Below, piece after piece: positions 16,591-26,043 of a DNA stretch of 64,000 nucleotides. The DNA comes from Pedobacter sp. Leaf194. Its GTDB lineage: Bacteria > Bacteroidota > Bacteroidia > Sphingobacteriales > Sphingobacteriaceae. The position numbers and the translations under genes are program-made. Below the pieces are notes generated by a model. That model made no database searches, was not told the origin of the DNA, and worked only from the letters and a program-made list of their open reading frames with translations. The stretch is taken from contig NZ_LMPU01000012.1 in NCBI RefSeq assembly GCF_001423945.1, positions 151,575-215,574 of the forward strand, written 5' to 3'. The stretch's first letter is position 1. Each line of letters starts with the position of its first letter.

Positions 16591-19152
16591 ATGGCCAAAA
16601 ACTTATTAATCGTCGAGTCACCCGCAAAAGCTAAAACCATAGAAGGCTATCTAGGCAAAGATTTCCTCGTTAAATCTAGCTATGGCCATATCCGGGATTT
16701 AGCTAAGGGCGATATGGCGATTGATATTGCAAACGATTTTGCCCAGAAATACGAGGTTCCGGCAGACAAGAAGGCACTTGTAGCTGAATTAAAAAAACTT
16801 GCTAAGGATGCCGAAATGGTATGGCTTGCATCCGATGAAGACCGCGAAGGTGAAGCCATTTCATGGCACTTGTTCGAAACCTTGGGTTTGAAAGTGGAAA
16901 AAACCAAACGTATTGTTTTTCATGAGATTACCAAACCAGCAATTTTAAAAGCCATTGATAGTCCGAGGGCAATTGACTACAACTTAGTTAATGCTCAGCA
17001 AGCCCGTCGTGTTTTAGACAGATTAGTAGGTTTCGAACTTTCGCCTGTTTTATGGAAGAAAGTTAAACCATCTCTTTCTGCAGGCCGTGTGCAATCGGTA
17101 GCAGTAAGGTTAATTGTTGACAGAGAAAGAGAAGTTCAAAACTTTAACGCAGCAGCAGCCTTTAAAATAACTACACAATTCTTAACCGGTAAAGGGAAAG
17201 AAATTGTAAAAGCAGAATTACCCCAACGCTTTGAAAGCGAAGCAGATGCGGAAAAATTCTTACAAGATTGTGCTACCGCACAATTTAACATCAGCAGTTT
17301 AGAAACAAAACCAGCCAAACGGAATCCGGCCGCACCCTTTACCACTTCAACGCTACAACAGGAAGCTTCTAGAAAATTAGGGTTCCCGGTGGCGCGAACC
17401 ATGCAGGTTGCCCAACGCTTGTACGAGGCTGGTAAAATTACGTACATGAGAACAGATTCCTTAAACCTATCGGAAACTGCTTTAAACGCAGCTGCCGCTG
17501 AAATCAAATCAGCATACGGCGATAAATACCATCAACAGCGGGTGTACAGAACTAAGTCTGCTGGTGCTCAGGAGGCTCACGAGGCCATCCGCCCTACTTA
17601 TTTCGACAGACATACTGTTGACGGTGATATTTCGGAAAAGCGTTTATATGATTTAATCTGGAAAAGAGCAATCGCCTCGCAAATGAGCGAAGCTTTGTTT
17701 GAAAAAACAACCGCTCAGATCACCGCATCAACCCGTAAAGAACATTTGGTTGCAGAAGGTGAAGTGCTAAAATTCGACGGTTTCCTTAAAGTTTATTTAG
17801 AATCTACAGATGAAGAGGAAGGTGAAGAAAAAGAAGGTGGTTCGATTCTGCCTCCTTTAGCGAAAGGTCAGGAATTATTTTTAAAGGAAATGCAGGCAAC
17901 AGAACGTTATTCACGTCCGCCGGCAAGATATACAGAAGCAAGTTTAGTTAAGAAATTAGAGGAACTTGGCATTGGCCGTCCATCTACGTATGCACCGACA
18001 ATTTCGACGGTTCAAAATCGTGGTTATGTTGTAAAAGAAGACAGGGATGGTAAACAGCGTAAGTTTACAGCTATAATTCTGGCTGATGGAAAGGTTTCTA
18101 AAGATTCCAGGACTGAAATAACGGGCGCTGAAAAGCAAAAACTCTTTCCTACGGATATTGGTGAAGTTGTAAACGATTTTCTGGTTGAACATTTCAAAGG
18201 AATTGTGGATTTCAACTTCACTGCAAAAGTCGAAAAAGAATTTGATGAGATTGCCCAGGGCTTACAGGAATGGACGAAAATGTTGCACTCTTTTTATAGT
18301 CCTTTCCATTCAGAAGTAGAAACTACTTTGGAAACAGCCGAGCGTGCAACCGGCGAACGCCTACTCGGTTTAGACCCCGCAACAGGCAAAAACGTGTATA
18401 CCAAGGTCGGGAAATTTGGACCACTGGTGCAAATTGGCGAACTTGATGAAGAAGAAAAACCACGTTACGCCAGCTTAATGCGCAGCCAATCTGTGGCGAC
18501 CATTACGTTAGGTGAGGCTTTAGAGTTATTCAAACTTCCGATGCAATTGCCAGATTTTGAAGGCAAAGAAGTAATGATTGGTGTTGGCCGTTTTGGGCCC
18601 TATGTAAAATGGGGTGAAGCTTTTATTTCCCTGCCTAAAAACGAAGAGCCACTTTCTGTTACCTATGAAAGGGCAGTTCAGATTATACAGGAGAAAATGG
18701 ACGCTGATGCGCCTATCGCCTATTATGAAGGTTTAGGTGTTACTAAGGGCAAAGGCCGTTTTGGCCCCTTTATTAAATGGAACGACTTGTTCATAAATAT
18801 TCCGGCTAAAGGTTATGATTTCGATAATTTAACGCAGGCCGATATTGAAACCTTGATAGGCAAAAAAGTAGAAAAAGAGGCGAACCGATACATAAAAACC
18901 TGGGATGCAGAGAAAATTTCCATCGAAAACGGCCGTTGGGGACCTTTTATCCGTTTTGGAAAATTGATGCTTAAGCTTAGAAATAACGCGGCTACAAAAC
19001 AAAAATATACAGTTGAAGAACTGGCAGAGGTTGATCTTGATGTAATTAAGAAGATGATTGTAGAACAGGTTCCTAACGCTTTTGAAACTAAGAAGAAAGC
19101 ACCAGCGAAAAAGAAGGCTCCGGCTAAAAAGGCTGTGGCAAAGAAAAAATAA
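16591..19152 (+). CDS. topA: DNA topoisomerase I (type IA)
   Basis: Relaxes negative supercoils through a 5'-phosphotyrosine link. The Toprim domain (about 1-130) begins KNLLIVESPAKAKTIEGYLG and holds the metal-binding SDEDREGEAISWH. The active-site tyrosine is about Y285 in ITYMRTDSLNLS. The C-terminus carries four Topoisomerase_C repeats with a K/R-F-GP-(Y/F)-(V/I)-K/Q-W/I-G pattern (KVGKFGPLVQIG, GRFGPYVKWG, GRFGPFIKWN, GRWGPFIRFG) instead of Cys4 zinc fingers, then a Lys/Ala/Pro tail (KKKAPAKKKAPAKK) likely to bind DNA. The start is the ATG at 16591; a longer frame from 16543 adds 16 unconserved residues and crosses the likely promoter. 853 residues is normal for Bacteroidota. Confidence 0.96.
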   Translation: MAKNLLIVESPAKAKTIEGYLGKDFLVKSSYGHIRDLAKGDMAIDIANDFAQKYEVPADKKALVAELKKLAKDAEMVWLASDEDREGEAISWHLFETLGLKVEKTKRIVFHEITKPAILKAIDSPRAIDYNLVNAQQARRVLDRLVGFELSPVLWKKVKPSLSAGRVQSVAVRLIVDREREVQNFNAAAAFKITTQFLTGKGKEIVKAELPQRFESEADAEKFLQDCATAQFNISSLETKPAKRNPAAPFTTSTLQQEASRKLGFPVARTMQVAQRLYEAGKITYMRTDSLNLSETALNAAAAEIKSAYGDKYHQQRVYRTKSAGAQEAHEAIRPTYFDRHTVDGDISEKRLYDLIWKRAIASQMSEALFEKTTAQITASTRKEHLVAEGEVLKFDGFLKVYLESTDEEEGEEKEGGSILPPLAKGQELFLKEMQATERYSRPPARYTEASLVKKLEELGIGRPSTYAPTISTVQNRGYVVKEDRDGKQRKFTAIILADGKVSKDSRTEITGAEKQKLFPTDIGEVVNDFLVEHFKGIVDFNFTAKVEKEFDEIAQGLQEWTKMLHSFYSPFHSEVETTLETAERATGERLLGLDPATGKNVYTKVGKFGPLVQIGELDEEEKPRYASLMRSQSVATITLGEALELFKLPMQLPDFEGKEVMIGVGRFGPYVKWGEAFISLPKNEEPLSVTYERAVQIIQEKMDADAPIAYYEGLGVTKGKGRFGPFIKWNDLFINIPAKGYDFDNLTQADIETLIGKKVEKEANRYIKTWDAEKISIENGRWGPFIRFGKLMLKLRNNAATKQKYTVEELAEVDLDVIKKMIVEQVPNAFETKKKAPAKKKAPAKKAVAKKK

Positions 19153-19250
19153 AAAAGAGCGAAAGATTTCAATGATTTTTCAATCGATTTTGAGCAATCA
19201 GTGATTTTTGTAATCCCTCAATAAGCAATTACCCATTTAATCATTAAAAA

Positions 19251-19655
19251 TTGAAAGCAGATTTACCAGAAAATTCAGTAGAAGATATCGCGATGGCTGT
19301 TGTGCTGATGAGCGAAACTCCAGAGGTAAAAAACTGGACCGTTTATCTGGTGAACTTAAAAAACGAGCCGATTTCAAATGTGCTTATCAGTTCAAAAGGT
19401 TACGGAGAGAAAGACGGGAAGCAGGTTAAAACATCTGTTTTAAGGCATTTCATCGGAGATATGGACGCAAATGACTTTAAAGGTGTTGAGGCAATAGACC
19501 CGGAAGTTTTTGGCCTAACAAACGAGTATTGGTTAAGTTATTATATCGGTTCTACAATTTACGATAAGAAATTTATTTTCCTGCCAGAAAGCATAGTTGA
19601 TTCCAATCTAATTAAAATCCCATTGGTAAACAGGCCTGGCGTTATGATTAAGTGA
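19251..19655 (+). CDS. Conserved Bacteroidota protein of unknown function
   Basis: A 134-residue cytoplasmic protein beginning LPENSVEDIAMAVV and containing WTVYLVNLKNEPISNVLISS, TSVLRHFIGDM, EVFGLTNEYWLSYY and a closing RPGVMIK. I recognise this as a compact conserved family in Sphingobacteria, sometimes mislabelled in databases as a phenylalanyl-tRNA synthetase subunit; it has no synthetase motif. The initiator is TTG at 19251, kept because LPENSVEDIA is part of the conserved N-terminus; an internal ATG at 19293 would remove it. It follows topA by 98 bases and may read through from it. Function unknown. Confidence 0.7.
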   Translation: MKADLPENSVEDIAMAVVLMSETPEVKNWTVYLVNLKNEPISNVLISSKGYGEKDGKQVKTSVLRHFIGDMDANDFKGVEAIDPEVFGLTNEYWLSYYIGSTIYDKKFIFLPESIVDSNLIKIPLVNRPGVMIK

Positions 19656-19737
19656 AAGTTTGCAAGCAATTATCCAAATGCATTAACGTGCTGATTTATT
19701 TAGATTTAGCACCTGATACACGAAGTTTTTAATTCGA

Positions 19738-20160
19738 TTAAGGCACCTTAACCGCCTGCCTGCCGAGTAATTTCCATCCCCCATTTTCCCTACTCCAGAT
19801 TAGCAGAATGTATAATTTTACGTTGCCCGGAACATTTTTATCGTTGGTTTTAGCCGTTAATGTATGACGAACCAATGCCGTTTTGTGTTGTACAATTACG
19901 CTTTGTTCTGTTAAATTCACATCAACAAAATCTGATTCGCCAGACAACAACGAATGCATAAATTGTTGCTTGGTTTGAATCTTCCCGCTTGAATGGCCAT
20001 AACTCAAATTTTCTAAAATAAGCCTATCCAGAGCCACACTATCGGGAGTTACCATCAGTTTGGCAAGCTTATTTACGGCAGCCTCCACTTCAGCTTTCTG
20101 CGCAAAAGCAAAGTTGGTAAGCAAAATCAGGGTCGAAAAAAGCAGTAGTTTCTTAATCAT
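19738..20160 (-). CDS. Exported NTF2-like (DUF4440) protein
   Basis: Signal peptide MIKKLLLFSTLILLTNFAFA, then a ~120-residue alpha+beta cone typical of the SnoaL/NTF2/DUF4440 group: an N-terminal helix (VEAAVNKLAKLMVTPDSVAL), LSYGHSSGKIQTKQQFMHSL, and strands ending in WSRENGGWKLLGRQAV. Members bind small ligands or act as small enzymes such as isomerases; nothing here identifies a catalytic pair. It is periplasmic, transcribed alone and divergent from the alpha-2-macroglobulin gene across a 210-base spacer. Confidence 0.8.
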   Translation of the reverse strand: MIKKLLLFSTLILLTNFAFAQKAEVEAAVNKLAKLMVTPDSVALDRLILENLSYGHSSGKIQTKQQFMHSLLSGESDFVDVNLTEQSVIVQHKTALVRHTLTAKTNDKNVPGNVKLYILLIWSRENGGWKLLGRQAVKVP

Positions 20161-20370
20161 ATATAGTTAGAATGGATGATGCTGTAAACTTATCCAAATC
20201 CATTCAAATGCGCAAATAGAAATTTTACACCCAATATTAAAAAAAAATTAAAATTGCTTATTTCCTGAAATGGGAAAGAACTAAATCTTCACATCTCTAT
20301 AATTTTCAACATAATTAGTTTTAACTGAAATTTTAGTTAATTTTCAAACACATCTAATTATGATTTCAAA

Positions 20371-23300
20371 ATGGAACAACCTTCTACCTACCAATCATCA
20401 TCCAAAAAGAAATTTATTTTTATAGGCCTGCTGGTGCTTTCAATAGGAGCAATCGTATTTATTTACTTTAATCGAAAGAAAAAAACGAATGAAGACAACC
20501 AGGCTTATGCAAAATACATAGAGGCTTATACCTCTGGAACCATCTCAAAAAAGAGTTTTATCCGCATACATTTAGCCAATGCAGCTAGTGGAATGCAGGA
20601 CTTAGGCAAAGCAGATTCGAGGGATTTATTTGATTTCTCTCCATCAATTTCTGGAAAAACCTATTGGATTGACCCGCAAACAGTAGAATTTCGCCCGGAT
20701 GAAAACATGAAACCCGGAAAAGAATACGAGGCAACCTTTAAGCTGGCCGAGGTTTCGGCAACGGAGAAAGGTTTGGAAGATTTCGATTTCGAATTTAAAG
20801 TAATTACGCCGGGTGTAATGGTTTCGCAAAACGGCCTGATTTCTCAAAACAATACCTCGTTGGATTACATGAAACTGATTGGAGAAGTAGCAACCGCCGA
20901 CATTGAAGAAACAGCCAGAATCGAAAAAATAATTGAGCTTGATTTTGACCAGAAACTGAAAATTAAATGGCAGCATGATCCTGCTAAAAACAGCTCCAGG
21001 TTTACTATCGATAGCATTAAAAAGAAAAGTGAAGACCAAACTTTAAAAATTAATTGGGACGGGGACGCTATTGATGCCGAGCAGAAAGGTGAAGAAGAAA
21101 TCCGAATTCCGGCCCTTAATAAGTTCGAAATTTTGGATATGAAAGCCATTCAGGGTCAAGAAGATTATGCACTCGTACAGTTTTCTGAACCAATAAACGT
21201 TGCGCAGGATTTAACAGGAATGATTACGCTCGGAAATTTAAGTAACCTGCGCTATACGATAGATGCCAGTCAGGTTAAGGTTTATGCTGCTGAAGATTTA
21301 AAAGGCAGTTACACCCTGAGTGTAAATAATGGAGTAGAAAATATTAATGGTAAAGCGCTAACAGGCGGAAAAACGGCAAGCCTCGTTTTTGAAGATAAAA
21401 TTCCATCAGTAACCATAGCAGGTGGCGGAACAATTTTGCCAAATTCCGGCAAGCTTGTTTTACCTTTCGAGGCTATAAATTTAAAAGCTGTAGATGTTAC
21501 CGTTATTAAAATTTATGAAAATAATATTCCGCAGTTTTTTCAAACCAATAGTTATAAAGATGGCAATGAGTTACGCAGGGTTGCGAAACCTATCCTCCAG
21601 AAAACGGTTCGTTTAGATGAAGATAAGTCACTAAACCTCCACAAAAAAAACCGATTCACACTCGACTTAGATAAAATGATTCGCACAGAACCGGGCGCCA
21701 TGTATCGGGTTACGATCGCTTTCAGGCAGGAATATAACGCCTATAACTGTAAAGCTACTGAAGAAGCGCAGGTTAGCGATGGCGAAGGCGAAGACGAGTA
21801 TGGCGAATACGATAATTATGGAGAAAAGATTGACGAAGACGATGATTTCTGGCAACGATACAATAATTATTATCCAAAAAATTACCAATGGAATGATAAA
21901 GGAAACCCCTGCACGCCATCGTTCTACACAAATGAAAAGTGGGCAAGCAGAAACCTGATAGCATCAAATATTGGCCTGGTTGCAAAACGCGGTAACGACA
22001 ACAGCATGCTTATCATCGCTACAGATTTACGCACCGCAGAGCCTTTAAGTGGTGTCAACCTGGAGTTAATGGATTTTCAGAAGCAAATTATTTTCACTAC
22101 AAAAACCGATGGTGATGGATTTGCCAGATTCGATTTAAAGCGTCAGCCATTTCTGCTAATTGCAAAGAATGGGTCCGAACGTGGCTATTTAAAACTCGAT
22201 GATGGCAGTTCACTTCCTTTAAGTCGTTTCGATGTTGGAGGAGACGTGGTTCAAAGCGGATTAAAGGGGTTTATTTATGGCGAACGCGGCGTTTGGCGCC
22301 CGGGCGATAGTTTATTTGTATCGTTTGTATTAGAAGATAAACTGAAAAAATTACCGGCAAACTACCCGGTAACCATGGAGTTTTACAACCCTAAAGGGCA
22401 GTTGTACAAGCGACTGATTAATGGCAAACCATTAAATGGATTTTACACTTTCAAAACGGCAACTGAAAGCACTGCACCAACCGGAAACTGGCTGGCAAAA
22501 GTAAAAGCAGGTGGCGCAACATTTACTAAAACCCTGAAAATTGAAACGGTAATGCCAAACCGTTTAAAAATCGATTTCAACGTAGGCAACAGAACTTATT
22601 TAAGTACGGGTACATCTGCTGCCACACTAACCGCCAAGTGGCTGTTTGGCTCGCCGGCGCAGAACTTAAAAGCAAAAGTTGATGTTAACTTAAACACTAC
22701 CGAAACAAAGTTTAAAGGTTTCGAGGGATTTAGTTTTGATAACCCGACTGTGAACTTTGAGTCGCAGGTTAAAACCATTTTTGAAGGCGCTTTAAATGCT
22801 GCTGGAATGGCACAAATTAATACAAACTTGAACGAGAACAATACTGCTCCGGGCGTTTTGAGAGCCAACTTCACCACGAAAGTTTTCGAGCCGGGTGGAA
22901 ATTTCAGCATAGATAATTTCAGTATTCCTTATCACGTTTATAAAAGCTATCTGGGTATCCGACCTGAAAAAGGCGATAAATTGAGCGGTATGTTAGTTAC
23001 CGGAAAAGATCATAAAATTGAAATTGTAAATGTTAACACCGACGGTAAGTTGCTTGCTGGAACTAAGACTGTACAAGTAGAATTGTACAAAACACAATGG
23101 CGTTGGTGGTGGGAACAAGACAGTGAGTATACCTATGCAAACTTTACGCAAAACCAGTACAACAAGTTAGTAGAAACGCACCAGGTAAAACTAGTTAACG
23201 GAAAAGGGAATTGGAATTTACGTATAGACGAACCGGAATGGGGCCGTTATCTGATACTTGTTCGCGATGAAAATGGCGGCCATGTTACCGGAAAATCCGT

Positions 23301-25965
23301 TTATGTAGATTGGCCAGGTTGGGCCCAGCGAGAACAGGCTGCTAATCCGACCGAGGCATCTATGCTATCTTTTACTGCTAATAAAGAGAAATTTACCGTC
23401 GGTGAAGACATCACTTTAACCATTCCAACTGCGAAAAATGGCAGGGCTTTAATTTCTGTTGAGAATGGAAGTCGGGTTTTAAAAACGTTTTGGATTGATA
23501 CCAAAGCCGGACAAACGCAATATAAGTTTAAGGCCGAAAAGGAAATGGCCCCAAATGTTTTCGCAAATATTACGCTTCTACAGCCACATGCGCAAACCGT
23601 AAACGATTTGCCAATAAGGATGTACGGTGCAATCCCGCTCTCCGTTGAAGACCCTCAGACGATTTTAAAACCAACAATTAAGATGTTGGACAAAATCAAA
23701 CCAGAAACGGAAAATACCATCACCGTTGGCGAGCAAAACGGTAAAGCTATGACTTACACCATTGCATTGGTTGATGAGGGCCTACTGGATTTGACACGCT
23801 TCAAAACCCCAGACCCACATAGCGCTTTCTATGCACGTGAAGGTTTAGGCGTAAAAACCTGGGATTTATTTGATTACGTTCTAGGCGCCTGGGGCGGAAA
23901 TCTCGAACGCATTTTAAGCATTGGTGGCGACGGCAGCATCAATAAAAATTTGAATCCCGCAAAGGCAAATCGATTTCAAGCCGTTGTTAAATTTATGGGG
24001 CCATACACAATTGGAAAGGGCGAAAGCAAAACGCATAAATTTAAGCTACCACAATATATTGGCGCCGTTAGGGCTATGGTTGTTGCAGGCCAGGATGCTG
24101 CTTACGGTTTTGCAGAAAAATCAGTTCAGGTAAAAAAACCTTTAATGGTGTTGGCCACATTGCCACGGGTTATTGGTCCGGGTGAGAGTTTTACCCTGCC
24201 AGTTACCGTTTTTGCTACCGAAAACAATTTGAAAAATGTTTCTGTTCAACTGCAGGCTAGTAATTTAATTGTACAAGGAACAAACAAACAGCAGCTGTAT
24301 TATCAAAAAACGGGCGAGCAAATGGCCTACTTTGAAGTTAAAGCGCCAAATACCGTTGGCATTGCCAAAGTAAAAGTGATTGCCCAAAGTGGCGCAGAGA
24401 AAACCGTTTACGATGTTGAAATGGACATCAGAAATCCGAACCCTTACATAACCAATGTGGTTTCGGCGACTGTTCAACCTCATACTAAATGGGCGGTAAA
24501 TTATCAACCTATCGGGATGACAGGAACAAATTCCGGGTCATTGGAAGTGTCGTCAATACCGGCAATTAATTTGGGTAAACGATTAGGTTATTTGATTCAA
24601 TATCCTCATGGATGTATTGAGCAAACCACTTCAGGGATATTTCCTCAACTTTATTTAGATAGATTGAGCCCGTTAAATGAACAGCAAAAAGCCAAAACAG
24701 AAGCGAACATTAAAGCCGGCATTAATAGGTTAAAGGGTTTCCAAACTACTGATGGAGGTTTATCTTACTGGCCTGGCGAAGCGAATTCTGATGAGTGGGG
24801 AACTAACTATGCGGGCCATTTCTTAGTTGAGGCGCAAAACGCAGGTTATACCTTGCCAGTTGGGTTGATTGATGAATTGTTACGTTACCAGAAAACAAAG
24901 GCCACAAACTGGGCTCCAAACAGCAATAATTTTTATGGCGGAGATCTATCTCAGGCTTACCGTCTATATATGCTCGCCCTCGCAAAGAAACCAGAAATGG
25001 CGGCAATGAACCGTTTAAAAGCTTTTGAATATTTATCCGTTGCTGCAAAATGGCGCCTTGCTGCTGCTTACAAGTTAGCCGGCCAAAGTAATGTTGCGCT
25101 GAACATGATTAGTGGATTAGACACATCCATCCAACCGTACAAACAGCTGGGGGGCACTTATGGCTCGGATGTTCGTGATGAGGCGATGATTTTAGAAACG
25201 CTCACATTGCTTGGTCAAAAAGCAAAAGCCGCTGGTTTGCTCCAACCTTTAGCGGCCAAACTCGGCGAAAACACCTGGTACAGTACACAAACCACAGCAT
25301 ACAGTCTTTTAGCAATTGCTAAATTCTGTGGAGCGAACCAGTCATCAAATAAATTGCAATATCAATATAGTTTAGATGGAAAGTCTGCGCCTGTTAACTC
25401 CACTCAGTATTTGAACAGTACATCTATTAACTTTAAAGGCAATACCGCATCGGTTACCAATAACGGAAATAATGTGCTTTTTGTTCGGTTGGTTCTGGAA
25501 GGACAGCCCGTAGCCGGACAGAACAATTTTCTGCCTAACAAACCAGATGTTTTGGATATGAACGTTACTTACAAACGTTTAAACGGAACTGTATTAGATC
25601 CGACCACAATAAAACAAGGGACAGATTTCTACGCAGAGGTTTCGGTTAAAAATCCAGGTAGAATGGGCTATTATGAGCAAATGGCTTTAACTCAAATCTT
25701 TCCATCGGGTTGGGAAATTATAAATACCCGTGTAAATGATAATCAAAGCATCCTGGCATCATCTCCATTTACTTATCAGGATATTAGAGATGACAGGGTT
25801 TTCACTTACTTTAACATAAGGGAGAATGAAAGCCTGGTTTATAAGGTATTGCTTAATGCATCTTACGTTGGCAAATATTATCTATCGGCGGTTCAATGTG
25901 AAGCAATGTACAACAACGATATTTCTGCTACCCAAGCCGGGAAATGGGTTCAGGTTGTGAAGTAG
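20371..25965 (+). CDS. Bacterial alpha-2-macroglobulin (thioester protease trap)
   Basis: A 1864-residue envelope protein. One N-terminal membrane helix (about 14-33, FIFIGLLVLSIGAIVFIYF) anchors it in the inner membrane; it is not a lipoprotein, unlike E. coli YfhM. A string of MG beta-sandwich domains follows, with GFIYGERGVWRPGDSLFVS marking the MG2/MG3 region, the A2M block VKFMGPYTIGKGESKTHKF and the thioester domain YPHGCIEQTTSGIFPQLYL. C1415 and Q1418 of the CIEQ motif can form the reactive thioester that covalently traps proteases. Between ~450 and ~510 there is an unusual acidic, Tyr-rich insertion (EGEDEYGEYDNYGEKIDEDD). It is followed after 78 bases by pbpC, the standard partner; the pair is thought to guard and repair the envelope after protease or lysozyme attack. 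Confidence 0.95.
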   Translation: MEQPSTYQSSSKKKFIFIGLLVLSIGAIVFIYFNRKKKTNEDNQAYAKYIEAYTSGTISKKSFIRIHLANAASGMQDLGKADSRDLFDFSPSISGKTYWIDPQTVEFRPDENMKPGKEYEATFKLAEVSATEKGLEDFDFEFKVITPGVMVSQNGLISQNNTSLDYMKLIGEVATADIEETARIEKIIELDFDQKLKIKWQHDPAKNSSRFTIDSIKKKSEDQTLKINWDGDAIDAEQKGEEEIRIPALNKFEILDMKAIQGQEDYALVQFSEPINVAQDLTGMITLGNLSNLRYTIDASQVKVYAAEDLKGSYTLSVNNGVENINGKALTGGKTASLVFEDKIPSVTIAGGGTILPNSGKLVLPFEAINLKAVDVTVIKIYENNIPQFFQTNSYKDGNELRRVAKPILQKTVRLDEDKSLNLHKKNRFTLDLDKMIRTEPGAMYRVTIAFRQEYNAYNCKATEEAQVSDGEGEDEYGEYDNYGEKIDEDDDFWQRYNNYYPKNYQWNDKGNPCTPSFYTNEKWASRNLIASNIGLVAKRGNDNSMLIIATDLRTAEPLSGVNLELMDFQKQIIFTTKTDGDGFARFDLKRQPFLLIAKNGSERGYLKLDDGSSLPLSRFDVGGDVVQSGLKGFIYGERGVWRPGDSLFVSFVLEDKLKKLPANYPVTMEFYNPKGQLYKRLINGKPLNGFYTFKTATESTAPTGNWLAKVKAGGATFTKTLKIETVMPNRLKIDFNVGNRTYLSTGTSAATLTAKWLFGSPAQNLKAKVDVNLNTTETKFKGFEGFSFDNPTVNFESQVKTIFEGALNAAGMAQINTNLNENNTAPGVLRANFTTKVFEPGGNFSIDNFSIPYHVYKSYLGIRPEKGDKLSGMLVTGKDHKIEIVNVNTDGKLLAGTKTVQVELYKTQWRWWWEQDSEYTYANFTQNQYNKLVETHQVKLVNGKGNWNLRIDEPEWGRYLILVRDENGGHVTGKSVYVDWPGWAQREQAANPTEASMLSFTANKEKFTVGEDITLTIPTAKNGRALISVENGSRVLKTFWIDTKAGQTQYKFKAEKEMAPNVFANITLLQPHAQTVNDLPIRMYGAIPLSVEDPQTILKPTIKMLDKIKPETENTITVGEQNGKAMTYTIALVDEGLLDLTRFKTPDPHSAFYAREGLGVKTWDLFDYVLGAWGGNLERILSIGGDGSINKNLNPAKANRFQAVVKFMGPYTIGKGESKTHKFKLPQYIGAVRAMVVAGQDAAYGFAEKSVQVKKPLMVLATLPRVIGPGESFTLPVTVFATENNLKNVSVQLQASNLIVQGTNKQQLYYQKTGEQMAYFEVKAPNTVGIAKVKVIAQSGAEKTVYDVEMDIRNPNPYITNVVSATVQPHTKWAVNYQPIGMTGTNSGSLEVSSIPAINLGKRLGYLIQYPHGCIEQTTSGIFPQLYLDRLSPLNEQQKAKTEANIKAGINRLKGFQTTDGGLSYWPGEANSDEWGTNYAGHFLVEAQNAGYTLPVGLIDELLRYQKTKATNWAPNSNNFYGGDLSQAYRLYMLALAKKPEMAAMNRLKAFEYLSVAAKWRLAAAYKLAGQSNVALNMISGLDTSIQPYKQLGGTYGSDVRDEAMILETLTLLGQKAKAAGLLQPLAAKLGENTWYSTQTTAYSLLAIAKFCGANQSSNKLQYQYSLDGKSAPVNSTQYLNSTSINFKGNTASVTNNGNNVLFVRLVLEGQPVAGQNNFLPNKPDVLDMNVTYKRLNGTVLDPTTIKQGTDFYAEVSVKNPGRMGYYEQMALTQIFPSGWEIINTRVNDNQSILASSPFTYQDIRDDRVFTYFNIRENESLVYKVLLNASYVGKYYLSAVQCEAMYNNDISATQAGKWVQVVK

Positions 25966-25972
25966 CCAAAAT

Positions 25973-26022
25973 AAACCTGCGAAGTTTCGAAGGCCAAAAA
26001 CCGGGTCGAACTTCGCAGGTTT
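25973..26022 (+). promoter_or_regulatory. Long hairpin between alpha-2-macroglobulin and pbpC
   Basis: AAACCTGCGAAGTT (25973-25986) pairs perfectly with AACTTCGCAGGTTT (26009-26022), and the stem extends by CGA/TCG past a one-base bulge. It starts just after the upstream stop codon and ends 21 bases before the pbpC ATG. Only three T follow the stem, so it may be a partial terminator, an mRNA-stability element or an attenuator that sets the ratio of the two proteins. Confidence 0.55.
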
Positions 26023-26043
26023 AATCATTCAACAATTCTTCGG

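Noticed and set aside
16346..16609. 87-codon frame upstream of topA
   Set aside because: Starts in a GC-rich intergenic patch, is basic and low complexity, and overlaps the topA start and its likely promoter; better explained as non-coding or repeat sequence.
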